DNA of 64,000 bases from Burkholderiaceae bacterium (lineage in GTDB: Bacteria; Pseudomonadota; Gammaproteobacteria; Burkholderiales; Burkholderiaceae_E): assembly GCA_021463505.1 (NCBI GenBank), contig JAJTYR010000002.1:1-64000 (forward strand). The letters run 5' to 3'. Positions 54,401 to 62,877 of the stretch are shown here, piece after piece. Position numbers and translations under genes: made by a program. Every line of letters begins with the position of its first letter. The stretch's first letter is position 1. The notes under the pieces are model-generated. The model did no database searches, was not told where the DNA came from, and saw nothing but the letters and a program-made list of their open reading frames with translations.

Positions 54401-55369
54401 GGCGACACGGGAATCGCCAGCAGCGGTACGCGCTTCGAGTGGAAGGGTGACATCCGTGCCGACGAAGGCCTGATCGAGCTGCGCGGTGGCGAAGCGCCGA
54501 CGCTGCCCGACGACGTGGTGATCATCGATCGTGGCGCGCCGGACGGAACGGCGCACCGGCCGGGCGAGGGTGCGAGCCGCGGTTTCACGGTCGGGGCCGA
54601 CCTGAATCTCGATCTCGGCGAGCGACTGCGTGTGCGCGGCAGCGGCGTCGACGTGGTGCTGGCCGGGGGCCTGACGCTGCGCGGCACGCTGCCCGCGGCG
54701 CCGCGCGCCTACGGCACGGTGCGCGTGAGGCGTGGCACGTATGCGGCCTACGGCCAGCAGCTCGAGATCGAGCGCGGCGAAGTGGTCTTCAACGGTCCGC
54801 TCGACAACCCGGTGCTCGACATCGTGGCGATGCGTCGCAACCAGCCGGTCGAGGCTGGCGTGGCGCTGACCGGCACCGTGCTGTCGCCGCGCCTGCGGCT
54901 GGTCTCGTCGCCGGACGTGCCCGACTCGCAGAAGCTGTCGTGGCTGGTGCTCGGCGTCGGGCTCGACGAGGTGAACACCGCCGGGCAGGGCGCGGCGCTG
55001 CAGGCTGCCGCCGCCACGCTGTTCGGCAGCAACGACGGCGGTCTGTCGGCAGGGCTGGCCGGCGCGCTCGGCCTGGACGTCCTGACGGTGCGCAGCGCGG
55101 GCGCCGCGAGCGTCTTCGATCCGGACTTCGGCGCCGCCTTTCCGGGGCAGGCCACGACCGGCGGCGTGCCGGTGGGTGCGGCGTCGCAAAACGTGGTCGC
55201 GATCGGCAAGCGGCTCGGTTCGCGCGTGTTCGTCACCTACGAGCAGGGGTTGCGCGGCGTCTGGAACATCCTGCGGATCCAGTACGACATCACCCAGCGG
55301 CTGTCGATCCGCGCGCAGGCCGGCACCGACAGTGCGCTCGACATGCTGTACTTCTACGCGTTCGACTGA
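51470..55369 (+). CDS. tamB: Translocation and assembly module inner-membrane protein TamB
   Basis: AsmA-like bridge protein anchored in the inner membrane and partner of TamA; 1299 residues. One N-terminal helix (VLLALVLLAVAGLLWWV, about residues 17-33) is followed by a long repetitive beta-groove of the type proposed to carry phospholipids. The C-terminal DUF490/TamB domain includes ERGEVVFNGPLDNPVLDIVAMR, GTVLSPRLRLVSSPDVPDSQKLSWLVLG and the end SALDMLYFYAFD. It overlaps tamA by 1 nt. Very GC-rich, with strong codon bias but no frame disruption. Confidence 0.94.
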   Translation: MAEAAVKTPRPLARLAGVLLALVLLAVAGLLWWVGQSTSFVNWALAHAVAASGGALQAGTVRGTLLGGVRIERLAWRDGEREFELRGVSLAWRPTALLSQRLHFTRIEVASAAIHVHASASAPALPRSLALPLDVAVDALGVGRVQLVLPAQAPFELHGLAFSGRYAGGAYRIARLSAHAPHWGEARLEGRIGDTSPFALELAGHLAARIDGWGPLPRVRVLVDGTLHDFALAAQALPPAGASDAQRPAPVWIGLDTRVRPFAEPAARRFAPIELTLDAVEPEQLGIAAAPRARISGSATLRIGAAQLTGQLALRNGLTGPLDQGALPLAGLEAGFALSPTRLVLTGLRATAAGGGSLTGTADIGLVRQRMLLGRVLPEIGARLALRDVDLSQLASGLAKTRLAGSVKLDGTTFDLDLADATRDGISARALARLDAAQLHVERARLDTPAGSVSARGSAALAAPWTIDLEGRFSRLDPAGALALRRAFGAAVAGIGAGLPESWVARLHGRLTGHWAVQGSAWPEPQLQTRLTIERGRLDGEPLQLDWRGDVSRARIARVTLALAFGALRATARGDFGAPDDRLQFSLRADTLARLDPRAAGAASASGELSGGWSRDAGIGVVADVEGRQLRWDGGVLRADSLSGRIELPDLRNGRVAVRVDARALAVAGRDFDRARARVDGGIDAHTLRLELGGAQASAQAAARGALLQGAEGGWGWRGSLEELVADAPLPLRLLAPAPLTVDAHQFALGATALQVDGGSVRIDALAWRAGALQTRGEASGLPLARWAQRFAGPQALPAGAQIEDLRLFASWELSGDSLQAPSGRLSLRIDAAEAGASHGEALIRLDQGRLDGSIDLRVPTLGFANRLIGPEWAIAGRLHFAGTVGGTVARPRLQGALAGSDLALVQHALGWRLSNGSLSARFDGDRLALDALRLESGPGSITMSGQLLLDGMYGGFTLRAERLPVPIGPGQRVVLSGDTGIASSGTRFEWKGDIRADEGLIELRGGEAPTLPDDVVIIDRGAPDGTAHRPGEGASRGFTVGADLNLDLGERLRVRGSGVDVVLAGGLTLRGTLPAAPRAYGTVRVRRGTYAAYGQQLEIERGEVVFNGPLDNPVLDIVAMRRNQPVEAGVALTGTVLSPRLRLVSSPDVPDSQKLSWLVLGVGLDEVNTAGQGAALQAAAATLFGSNDGGLSAGLAGALGLDVLTVRSAGAASVFDPDFGAAFPGQATTGGVPVGAASQNVVAIGKRLGSRVFVTYEQGLRGVWNILRIQYDITQRLSIRAQAGTDSALDMLYFYAFD

Positions 55370-55391
55370 ACACGCGCCGCTTCACGCGCTC

Positions 55392-56396
55392 TCAAACCCG
55401 CCAGGCGCGACGCAGGATCGCGAGCACTTGTGCCGCGGCGTCGTGCCGCAGGCAGTCGACGACGACGCGATCCGGCATCGCGCGCAGCCAGGTGAGCTGG
55501 CGCCTGGCGAGCTGGCGCGTGGCCGCGATGCCGGCCTCGATCAGGGGCTCGATGCGCGCTTCGCCGGCATCGAGCCAGGCCCACGCCTGCCGGTAGCCCA
55601 CGCAGCGCATCGACGGAAGATCCGCGTGCAGGTCACCGCGCGCGCGCAGCGCGCGCACTTCGTCGAGCAGTCCCGCGGTCATCATCGCGCGAAAGCGCGT
55701 GGCGATCCGCTCGTGCAGCAGCGCGCGCGTCGACGGCTCGAGTGCGATGTGCAGGACGCGCTGCGGCGGCCCCGGATCGGATCCGTCGGAGGCGGCTGGC
55801 GACAGCGCATCGGCGGTTGCGCCACGATCCCCGGCAACCGGTCGGGACAGCCACTCCGACAGCGGTCGTCCGCTCGACTCGAATACCTCGAGAGCGCGCT
55901 GGATGCGCTGCGCGTCGCCGGGTTCGAGGCGCGCGGCCGTCACCGGATCGACCTGCGCGAGCCGCGCGTGCAGCGCCGGCCAGCCGAGGGTGCGTGCCTC
56001 GTCCTCGAGCCGGCGGCGCAGCACCGGATCGGCGCCCGGCAGCCGATGCAACCCCTGGACCAGCGCGCGCGCGTACAGCATCGTGCCGCCCACCAGCAGC
56101 GGCAGTCGGCCGCGCGCGCGGATCTGCGCGATCGCCGCGTGTGCGTCGGCAACGAAGCGTGCCGCCGAGTAGCTCTGGTGCGGATCGACGACGTCGACCA
56201 GGTGATGCGGCACGGCGGCGCGCTCGGCTGCGCCCGGCTTGGCCGTGCCGATGTCCATGCCGCGATAGACCTGCGCCGAGTCGACCGAGACGATCTCGAT
56301 CGGCAGCCGCTCGGCCAGCGCCATCGCGACCGCGCTCTTGCCCGAGGCGGTCGGTCCGAGCAGCAGCGCGAGCGGCGCCTCGCGCGCGGCGTCCAC
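55392..56396 (-). CDS. miaA: tRNA dimethylallyltransferase
   Basis: Puts dimethylallyl on A37 of tRNAs reading UNN codons. The protein has 334 residues from a GTG at 56396 that overlaps the MFS stop (TAGTG). Motifs are the P-loop [47 protein letters not shown] and [11 protein letters not shown]. About 20 residues around 205-225 ([17 protein letters not shown]) are an insertion relative to E. coli MiaA. It is often followed by hfq in proteobacteria; here the converging tamB follows instead. Confidence 0.94.
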   Translation of the reverse strand: MDAAREAPLALLLGPTASGKSAVAMALAERLPIEIVSVDSAQVYRGMDIGTAKPGAAERAAVPHHLVDVVDPHQSYSAARFVADAHAAIAQIRARGRLPLLVGGTMLYARALVQGLHRLPGADPVLRRRLEDEARTLGWPALHARLAQVDPVTAARLEPGDAQRIQRALEVFESSGRPLSEWLSRPVAGDRGATADALSPAASDGSDPGPPQRVLHIALEPSTRALLHERIATRFRAMMTAGLLDEVRALRARGDLHADLPSMRCVGYRQAWAWLDAGEARIEPLIEAGIAATRQLARRQLTWLRAMPDRVVVDCLRHDAAAQVLAILRRAWRV

Positions 56397-57628
56397 TACA
56401 CTTGCCTGGCGCCGGCATTGGCGCCGATCGCCGCGCCGGGTTCGCGACGCGGCAGCAACGCGGTCGTCAGCGCCGTGAAGGTGGTGCACAGCCCGACGCC
56501 CAGCGCCAGCGGCCGGGTGCTGCCGTCATGCAGCGCGCCCACCGCCCAACCCGCGGCAGCGGCCACTGCGAGCATGGTGAAGCCCATCAGCGCCGCTGCG
56601 GCGCCGGCGATCCGCGGGAACGGATCGATGGCACCGACCTGGCAGCCTGGCTGGATGAAGCCGTGTGCGGCCATCACCGCGAACATCGGCACGATCACCG
56701 CGGCGAGCGTGCGCACCTCGGCAAGCGCGAACGCTGTCATCGCAACGCCGCCCGCGAATGCGAGCGCGGCACCGGTGCGGATCGAGCGGATCAGACCGAT
56801 CCGCCCGAGCAGCGGACGCAGCGCCATCGTGCCCAGCAGGTACCCGGAGGTGACCAGCGCATAGGTGAGCCCGAAGTGTTGCGCCGGCAGACCGAAGATG
56901 CCGATCAGCACGAACGACGACGCGGAAATGAAGCAGAACAGCGCGCTGTAGCTGCCGGTCACCGGCAGCGCGTACGACCAGAAGCGGCGCGACGTGGCGA
57001 TCTGCGCATAGTTGCGCACCAGCGCGCGCAGGTCGGTCGCCGAGGCGTCGCAATGGCGGTTCGTCTCCGGAAGCGCGCGCACCGCAGCGGCGAGCAGCAC
57101 CGTGCCGAGCAGCGTGAGCGCGGCGAAGTTCGCGCGCCAGCCGAGCGTTGCCTGCAGCAGACCGCCGACGATCGGGCCGGCGATCGGTGCGGCACCCATC
57201 CAGGTGAGCGCACGTGCCATCACGCGGGCGCCGGCTTCGGCCTGGTACAGATCGCGCACGATGGCGCGCGCGCAGACGACCGTGCAACACACGCCGATCG
57301 CCTGCAGCACGCGCGTGACGATCAGCGCCGTGAGCGACGGCGCGAGCATCCCGGCCAGCGAGGCGCCTGCGTAGAGTACGCAGCCGGCCAGGGCCACCGG
57401 CCGGCGGCCGAAGCGATCGGACAACGGGCCGGCGATCAGCTGGCTCGCTGCAAAGCCCGCCAGGAACGCCGACAGCGTGAGCTGCACCGATGAGACCGAA
57501 CCCGAGAAGTGCTCGCGCAATGCGGGCAGCGACGCGAGGTAGAGGTCGGTCGACAGTGGCTGCAGCGCCAGGAAGCCGGTGAGCAGGAACAGCAGGGTTG
57601 CCGAAGCGTCGGTGCCGCGACGTCGCAT
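56396..57628 (-). CDS. MFS drug-resistance transporter, Bcr/CflA subfamily
   Basis: A 410-residue, 12-helix major facilitator. The family motif [14 protein letters not shown] (motif A) lies between helices 2 and 3, [17 protein letters not shown] at helix 1 and [16 protein letters not shown] (motif C-like) at helix 5. These fit the DHA1 Bcr/CflA group, which exports bicyclomycin, sulfonamides or small metabolites. It lies 3 nt after mutL and overlaps miaA by 1 nt, so it has been inserted into the usual mutL-miaA pair. Confidence 0.9.
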   Translation of the reverse strand: MRRRGTDASATLLFLLTGFLALQPLSTDLYLASLPALREHFSGSVSSVQLTLSAFLAGFAASQLIAGPLSDRFGRRPVALAGCVLYAGASLAGMLAPSLTALIVTRVLQAIGVCCTVVCARAIVRDLYQAEAGARVMARALTWMGAAPIAGPIVGGLLQATLGWRANFAALTLLGTVLLAAAVRALPETNRHCDASATDLRALVRNYAQIATSRRFWSYALPVTGSYSALFCFISASSFVLIGIFGLPAQHFGLTYALVTSGYLLGTMALRPLLGRIGLIRSIRTGAALAFAGGVAMTAFALAEVRTLAAVIVPMFAVMAAHGFIQPGCQVGAIDPFPRIAGAAAALMGFTMLAVAAAAGWAVGALHDGSTRPLALGVGLCTTFTALTTALLPRREPGAAIGANAGARQV

Positions 57629-57631
57629 CGT

Positions 57632-59506
57632 TCAGCGTCCGCGCAGGAACCAGCGGTCGAGTTCGGCCGTCGACAGCTGCAGCCAGGTGGGCCGGCCGTG
57701 ATTGCACTGGTCGGCGCCCGGCGTCGCCTCCATGTCGCGCAGCAGCGCATTCATCTCGTCGAGCGACAGGCGGCGATTCGCGCGCACCGCCGTGTGGCAG
57801 GCCATCGTCGCGAGCAGCGCATTGCGTCGCTCTTCGAGCGTGCGGCTGGTGCCGTGTTCCTGCAGCTCGGCGAGCACCGCGCGCGCGAGCGCGACCACGT
57901 CGCCGCCCGCCAGTGCGGCCGGTACCGCACGCACCGCGATCGCGGACGGCGAGAGCACCGTGAGTTCCATCCCGAGCGCGCGCAGCGCTGCGTCTTCGTC
58001 CTCGACGACGCGCACCTCGAGCGCATCGGCACGAAAGGTTGCGGGCACCAGCAGCGGCTGCGTCGCCAGCGCGTTGCGCGCGAGCGCTGTCTTCAGCCGC
58101 TCGTAGACGACGCGCTCGTGCGCCGCGTGCATGTCCACCAGGACCAGCCCGTGGCGGTTCTGCGCCAGCACCCAGGTGCCGTGCAATTGCGCGAGCGCGT
58201 GGCCCAGGGGCGGCCCGTCGGCTGCGGTGTCGTCGCGCGCTGTGGCCATGCGTGGCGGGTGCGCCAGCGGTTGCGCGGCGAAGACGCCGCGTGGCCATGG
58301 CGCGTCGCCTTGCGGCCAGCGGCCCGGCGCCTCGTCCGGTCCGTTGTCCACCGACCCGCCGGCTGTGGCCGGCGCGTAGAACGCCAGGCTGCGATTCGAC
58401 GCCTGCGCCGACAGGGCCGGCCCAGCGGACGGGCGGCCCGCCCCCGTGCGCGCGTGCGCCCCGGCACGGGGCGCGTCGACGGCTGCCGGCGCAGCGGCAC
58501 CTGCAGAGGCCGGCGCGCGCAGTGCCTCGCTCGCCGCGTGGAACACGAACGAGCGCAACGCGGCCGGATCGCGGAAGCGCACTTCGATCTTGGCCGGATG
58601 GACATTGACGTCGACCAGCGACGGGTCGATCTCGACGAAGAGCACCCAGGCGGCGTGCCGCTCGCCGTGCATCAGGTCCGCATACGCCTGCTTCAGCGCA
58701 TGGCCGAGCATCCGGTCGCGCACGAAGCGGCCGTTGACATAGAGGAACTGACGGTCGGCGCGCGCGCGGTTCACCGTCGGCAGCCCGAGCACGCCCCACA
58801 GCCGCAGCGGTCCGGCCTGCGTCTGCACGGCGCGGTGCGCTGCATCGTATTCGTCGCCGAGCGCGCCGAGCGCACGGGTGCGCCAGTCGGTGGCCGGCAG
58901 GTGCCCGGCGCGCCGCGCATCGACCTGCAGTTCGAACTCGATCGTCGGGTGCGCGAGGCTCGTGCGGCGAAAAGCCTCCACGCAGTGCGCCGCTTCGGTG
59001 GCGGGGGACTTGAGGAACTTGCGGCGCGCCGGTGTCTGCGAATACAGGTCGAGCACTTCGACGCTGGTACCCACCGTGCCGGGCGCGGGCGTGATCTCTG
59101 CGGTGGCGCTGTCGATGCGCCAGGCCGCCGGCGCGCCGGCGGTGCGACTGGTGATGCGCACCTGCGCGACGGATGCGATCGAAGCGAGCGCCTCGCCGCG
59201 AAACCCGAGCGTGCCTACGCGCTCGAGTTCGTCGAGCGTGGCGATCTTGCTGGTTGCGTGACGCTCGAGCGCCAGCGCGAGCTCGCCCGGCGCGATCCCG
59301 CAGCCGTCGTCGGTGACGACGATTCGGCGCATGCCGCCGTCCTCGATGCGCAGCGCGATGCGGCGCGCGCCCGCATCGATCGCGTTCTCGAGCAGCTCGC
59401 GCACCACCGAGGCCGGCCGCTCGACGACTTCGCCGGCGGCGATCTGGCTGACCAGGCGATCGGGCAGCAGCGCGATCGGCCGCGCGGGGGCAGGGGAAGC
59501 GGGCAT
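57632..59506 (-). CDS. mutL: DNA mismatch repair protein MutL
   Basis: ATP-driven matchmaker of mismatch repair, 624 residues. The GHKL ATPase motifs are all present: ERPASVVRELLENAIDAGA (Asn/Asp), DDGCGIAPGEL, and GTLGFRGEALASIASVAQV, with the Ser/Lys-rich transducer domain after it. A Pro/Ala-rich linker (about 340-420) precedes the C-terminal dimerisation domain, which ends PTWLQLSTAELDRWFLRGR. The ATG at 59506 is set by the promoter: a perfect TATAAT ends 6 nt upstream, so a start at 59536 would lie upstream of the transcript. No SD. Confidence 0.95.
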   Translation of the reverse strand: MPASPAPARPIALLPDRLVSQIAAGEVVERPASVVRELLENAIDAGARRIALRIEDGGMRRIVVTDDGCGIAPGELALALERHATSKIATLDELERVGTLGFRGEALASIASVAQVRITSRTAGAPAAWRIDSATAEITPAPGTVGTSVEVLDLYSQTPARRKFLKSPATEAAHCVEAFRRTSLAHPTIEFELQVDARRAGHLPATDWRTRALGALGDEYDAAHRAVQTQAGPLRLWGVLGLPTVNRARADRQFLYVNGRFVRDRMLGHALKQAYADLMHGERHAAWVLFVEIDPSLVDVNVHPAKIEVRFRDPAALRSFVFHAASEALRAPASAGAAAPAAVDAPRAGAHARTGAGRPSAGPALSAQASNRSLAFYAPATAGGSVDNGPDEAPGRWPQGDAPWPRGVFAAQPLAHPPRMATARDDTAADGPPLGHALAQLHGTWVLAQNRHGLVLVDMHAAHERVVYERLKTALARNALATQPLLVPATFRADALEVRVVEDEDAALRALGMELTVLSPSAIAVRAVPAALAGGDVVALARAVLAELQEHGTSRTLEERRNALLATMACHTAVRANRRLSLDEMNALLRDMEATPGADQCNHGRPTWLQLSTAELDRWFLRGR

Positions 59507-59512
59507 CCGGCG

Positions 59513-59518
59513 ATTATA
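59513..59518 (-). promoter_or_regulatory. Perfect -10 of mutL, spaced for a leaderless transcript
   Basis: TATAAT on the minus strand, then CGCCGG, then the mutL ATG. With standard spacing the A of ATG is the first transcribed base. No -35 or SD is seen. Confidence 0.5.
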
Positions 59519-59544
59519 GGGATGCCCGTGTAACATCCGCGGCC

Positions 59545-60201
59545 ATGGACTTCGGACAGCTGCTCGACATCTTCCTGCACCTCGACAGGCACCTTGCCGC
59601 GGTCGTCGCGCAGGCGGGCCCCTGGGTTTACGGCATTCTCTTCGCGATCGTGTTCATCGAGACCGGCCTGGTCGTGATGCCGTTCCTGCCGGGAGACTCG
59701 CTGCTCTTCGTCGCCGGCGCGATCGCGGCCGTCGGCGGGATGAACCTGCCGCTGCTGATCGTGCTGCTGATCGCCGCGGCCACGCTCGGCGACGCGGTCA
59801 ACTATTCGGCGGGAAGCTGGTTCGGGCCGAAGGTGTTCGGCTGGCAGCAATCGCGCCTGTTCAACCGTGCGGCCTTCGACCGCACGCATGCCTTCTACGA
59901 GCGCCATGGCGGCATCACCATCGTCGTGGCGCGCTTCCTGCCGTTCGTGCGCACCTTCGCCCCCTTCGTGGCCGGCGTGGCGCAGATGAGCTATCCGCGC
60001 TTCGCGCTCTACAACGTGACCGGCGCAGCGCTGTGGGTGACGAGCCTGTCCGGCATCGGCTACCTGTTCGGCAACACCGACTGGGTCAAGGCGCACTTCC
60101 AGTGGGTGACGCTCGCGATGATCGTCATCCCCGGCCTGCCGGCGGTCTACGAAGTGCTGCGCCACTGGTTGCGCAGCCGGCGCGCGCGCGCATCGGCCTG
60201 A
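59545..60201 (+). CDS. DedA-family (SNARE-associated) membrane protein
   Basis: A 218-residue DedA/VTT-domain protein with about five helices. It contains FIETGLVVMPFLPGDSLLF, GDAVNYSAGSWFGPKVFG and the conserved ERHGGITIVVARFLPFVRTFAPFVAG motif with paired arginines. DedA proteins are flippases for undecaprenyl phosphate or phospholipids. It is divergent from mutL; a TAACAT hexamer (59531-59536) sits 8 nt before the ATG. Confidence 0.92.
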   Translation: MDFGQLLDIFLHLDRHLAAVVAQAGPWVYGILFAIVFIETGLVVMPFLPGDSLLFVAGAIAAVGGMNLPLLIVLLIAAATLGDAVNYSAGSWFGPKVFGWQQSRLFNRAAFDRTHAFYERHGGITIVVARFLPFVRTFAPFVAGVAQMSYPRFALYNVTGAALWVTSLSGIGYLFGNTDWVKAHFQWVTLAMIVIPGLPAVYEVLRHWLRSRRARASA

Positions 60202-60293
60202 GCGGACCGGCCGGCGGGCATCGGCCCGACGGCAGGGTCTTCCGGCGGCTCGGGTCGGCGTACTAGAATCCATCGATCGCGGCGTCGACCATG

Positions 60294-60311
60294 CCGGTCG
60301 GAGACGACCGG
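60294..60311 (+). promoter_or_regulatory. Inverted repeat at the start of the response-regulator gene
   Basis: CCGGTC-GGAGAC-GACCGG lies between an ATG at 60291 and the preferred ATG at 60321. It is a perfect 6-bp repeat. As DNA it could be an operator; as RNA the purine-rich GGAG would sit in the loop. The candidate -10 TAGAAT is at 60264-60269. Confidence 0.35.
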
Positions 60312-60320
60312 TTGCGCATC

Positions 60321-61016
60321 ATGAAGATCCTGATCGTCTGCGATGAACCCTCCGCGGCGGCGGGCATCGCCGGCCCGCTGCGCGATGCTGGCCACGTGAT
60401 CGACATCGTCGATCGGCCCGACGAGGCCGATGCGGTGCTGCGCGGCGGCCACTTCGACGACGTCGTCCTCGACCTGCGCCGCGCACCCGGTGCCGCGCTG
60501 GAATGGTTGCGCGGACTGCGCCAGCGGCGCGTGCGCCTGCCCGCGCTGATCGTCACCGAGGCCCACGCCGCAGACACGCGCATCGCCGCCATCGAGGCAG
60601 GCGCCGACGATCATCTGCAGGCGCCGTTCGACCCGCGCGAGCTGGTCGCGCGCTGTCAGGCGCTCGTGCGGCGCAATGGCGGCGCTTCGCGCGGCGACGT
60701 GATCACCTGCGGCGAACTGGTCGTGGACAGCCGCCGGCGCGAGCTGCGCCACGGCTGCGTGCCGATCGACCTGACGCCGCGCGAGTGGTCGATCCTCGAA
60801 TACCTGGTGTTCAATGCCGGCACCGCGGTCACCAAGGAGCGGTTGCTGCGCGCGATCGCCGGCTTCGACGAGCCGCTCGCACCCAACGCGATCGAGGTCT
60901 ACGTGTCGCGGCTGCGCACGAAGCTGGCAGGCACCGGTGCGCGGATCAGCACGCTGCGCGGTGTCGGCTACCGGCTCGAACAGCCGCAGGAGAATCCCGG
61001 ACACGCACCCTGGTGA
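60321..61016 (+). CDS. OmpR/PhoB-family response regulator with atypical receiver
   Basis: A 231-residue transcription factor resembling QseB/PmrA. The receiver has acidic residues D8 and E9, the phospho-acceptor D51 (VVLDL) and T79 (LIVTEA), but the otherwise near-invariant Lys is Ala101 (ADDHLQAPFD in place of ADDYLxKPFD). The C-terminal winged helix is intact (LTPREWSILEYLV, NAIEVYVSRLRTKL, TLRGVGYRL). No sensor kinase gene is adjacent: DedA lies upstream and amiC converges 10 bp away. I chose the ATG at 60321 because MKILIV is the usual receiver start; 60291 is possible. Confidence 0.88.
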   Translation: MKILIVCDEPSAAAGIAGPLRDAGHVIDIVDRPDEADAVLRGGHFDDVVLDLRRAPGAALEWLRGLRQRRVRLPALIVTEAHAADTRIAAIEAGADDHLQAPFDPRELVARCQALVRRNGGASRGDVITCGELVVDSRRRELRHGCVPIDLTPREWSILEYLVFNAGTAVTKERLLRAIAGFDEPLAPNAIEVYVSRLRTKLAGTGARISTLRGVGYRLEQPQENPGHAPW

Positions 61017-61026
61017 GCCACAGGCT

Positions 61027-62409
61027 TCAGGTTGCGCGCGCTTTCGGTGGCGGCGGGTGCCGCTGCAGGTAGGCCTTCAGCCCGCGGAAGATGGCCTCGG
61101 CCAGGCGTGCCTGGTAGCGGGTGTCGGCCAGGCGGCGTTCCTCGCGCGGATTGCTGATGAACGCTGTCTCCACCAGGATCGACGGGATGTCGGGCGCCTT
61201 GAGCACCGCGAACCCGGCCTGCTCGATGCGTGGCTTGTGCAGCTGACCCACGTCCCCCAGCTCGGAGAGCACGAAGTGCCCGAGCCGGCTCGAGTCCTGG
61301 ATCTGCGCAGTGGTCGTCAGGTCGAGCAGCAGCTGCCGCACCTCGCGGTTGCGGCTGCCGAGGTTCACGCCGCCGATGCGGTCCGAATCGTTCTCGCGCC
61401 TGGCCAGCCAGCGCGCCGTCGAACTCGATGCACCGCGCTCCGAGAGCACGTAGACCGAGGCGCCACTGGCCTGCGGACGCACCACCGCGTCGGCGTGGAT
61501 CGACACGAAGAGATCGGCCTGCACGCGCCGCGCCCTGGCCACGCGCGTGGCCAGCGGCACGAAGTAATCGCCGTCGCGGACCATGTAGGCGCGCATGTCC
61601 GGATGGAGGTTGACGCGTTCGCGCAGCATCTGGGCGATGCGCAGCGCCACGTCCTTCTCCTGGGTGCCGCGGCGGCCGATCGCGCCCGGATCCTCGCCCC
61701 CGTGGCCGGCATCGATCGCGATGGTGACCATGCGCGCCACCTCCGGCGGGCGCCGCTTGCCGCGTGTGGCCGGACGCGGCCCGGCGGGCGCGGCGGTGTC
61801 GGATTGCGCGAACCGTTCCTGTGCCTGGAGCCGCTCGCGCAACAGCGCCGCGAGCGGGTCCTCGGGCGGCGGCTGTGTCGGCTGTGCAGCGCGCGCACGC
61901 ACGTCGTCGACCAGCGTCTTCAACGGATCGACCGGAACGGCCGGATGCAGATCGAGCACCAACCGGTGGCGGTAGTTGCCCGCCGGCGCGAGCGTGAAGA
62001 GTTGCGGCGCGACCGCGCTCTTCAGGTCGAAGACCAGCCGCGCGACCCCGGGTCGGTGCTGGCCGACCCGCACCTGCCGGATGTAGGGGTCTTCGGGGCG
62101 GATGCGGGCGACCAGGTCGCGCAGCGCCAGGTCGATCTCGAGGCCTTCCAGGTCGACCACCAGCCGCGGCGGGTCCGACAGTTGCATCTGCGTGGACTTC
62201 AGCGGCTCGTCGAGTTCGAGCGTCACCCGCGTGTAATCGCGCGCCGGCCAGACGCGCACCGCCAGGATCGACGCCGCGCGCGCCGCGGGCGTGCCGAGTG
62301 CGAGCAGCACTGCTGCGCCCCATCCGGCGCGCGCACCGGTCAACCCGGTGACCGATCCCGCAGCGAAACTCAGCAGGCGTCGCTTGCCGCGCGAAGGCGC
62401 CTCAGGCAT
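61027..62409 (-). CDS. amiC: N-acetylmuramoyl-L-alanine amidase AmiC
   Basis: Periplasmic amidase that splits septal peptidoglycan so daughter cells separate. The protein has 460 residues. A Tat-like signal (KRRLLSFAAGSVTG) precedes an N-terminal AMIN domain (VRVWPARDYTRVTLELDEP) and a C-terminal Amidase_3 zinc domain: IDAGHGGEDPGAIG (zinc His), the catalytic Glu in QEKDVAL, SIHADA and VETAFISNPREE. The ATG at 62409 lies inside the end of tsaE (40-nt overlap), implying coupling. The tsaE-ami-mutL-miaA neighbourhood matches E. coli, apart from inserted genes. Confidence 0.94.
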   Translation of the reverse strand: MPEAPSRGKRRLLSFAAGSVTGLTGARAGWGAAVLLALGTPAARAASILAVRVWPARDYTRVTLELDEPLKSTQMQLSDPPRLVVDLEGLEIDLALRDLVARIRPEDPYIRQVRVGQHRPGVARLVFDLKSAVAPQLFTLAPAGNYRHRLVLDLHPAVPVDPLKTLVDDVRARAAQPTQPPPEDPLAALLRERLQAQERFAQSDTAAPAGPRPATRGKRRPPEVARMVTIAIDAGHGGEDPGAIGRRGTQEKDVALRIAQMLRERVNLHPDMRAYMVRDGDYFVPLATRVARARRVQADLFVSIHADAVVRPQASGASVYVLSERGASSSTARWLARRENDSDRIGGVNLGSRNREVRQLLLDLTTTAQIQDSSRLGHFVLSELGDVGQLHKPRIEQAGFAVLKAPDIPSILVETAFISNPREERRLADTRYQARLAEAIFRGLKAYLQRHPPPPKARAT

Positions 62410-62867
62410 GCGCGCCCCCGGGGCGAGCCGGCCTCGAGCCGGGCCGCACGAGCGGTGTCGCCGCCGGCGGCATCGAACTCGAGTCGCAAGCGCAGGTCGG
62501 GCGGGGGCAGGCTGGCGGCGGCGCGCTCGGGCCACTCGATGATCGCCACCGCCGATCCGCCGATGAAATCGTCGAACCCAGCATCGAGCCAGTCTCTATC
62601 CGAGGAGAATCTATAGAAATCAAAATGATACAGGTGAAACCTCGGTAGCTCGTAAGATTCGAGCAACGTGAAGCTCGGGCTCTTGACCCGGCCCGGGTAG
62701 CCGAGTGCGCGCAGCAGAGAGCGGGTGAACGTGGTTTTTCCGGTGCCGAGATCGCCCGAGAGGAACAGCACGAAGCCGGGCTCGAGCTCGGTCGCGATCT
62801 GTGCGGCCAGTCGCCCGGTCGCGGTGGCGTCGACCAGCGCCAGCGTGAGCGAGTCGGGATCGTCCAT
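62370..62867 (-). CDS. tsaE: tRNA threonylcarbamoyladenosine biosynthesis ATPase TsaE
   Basis: ATPase partner of TsaB-TsaD in making t6A37 on tRNAs. The protein has 165 residues with P-loop GDLGTGKTTFTRSLL, SPSFTLLESYEL and HFDFYRF, then IIEWPERA, the conserved TsaE set. The C-terminal ~30 residues (Arg/Ala-rich) overlap the start of amiC. Around 62592-62665 the codons are strikingly AT-rich (TTT, TAT, CAT, AGA), unlike the rest of the window. It is divergent from queG with only 22 bp between starts. Confidence 0.95.
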   Translation of the reverse strand: MDDPDSLTLALVDATATGRLAAQIATELEPGFVLFLSGDLGTGKTTFTRSLLRALGYPGRVKSPSFTLLESYELPRFHLYHFDFYRFSSDRDWLDAGFDDFIGGSAVAIIEWPERAAASLPPPDLRLRLEFDAAGGDTARAARLEAGSPRGRACLRRLRAASDAC

Positions 62868-62877
62868 AGGGGATCAG

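Noticed and set aside
59513-59518. TATAAT at mutL as a chance match in coding sequence
   Set aside because: Kept as a promoter candidate: AT-only hexamers are rare in this DNA and it sits exactly at functional spacing, but it remains unproven.
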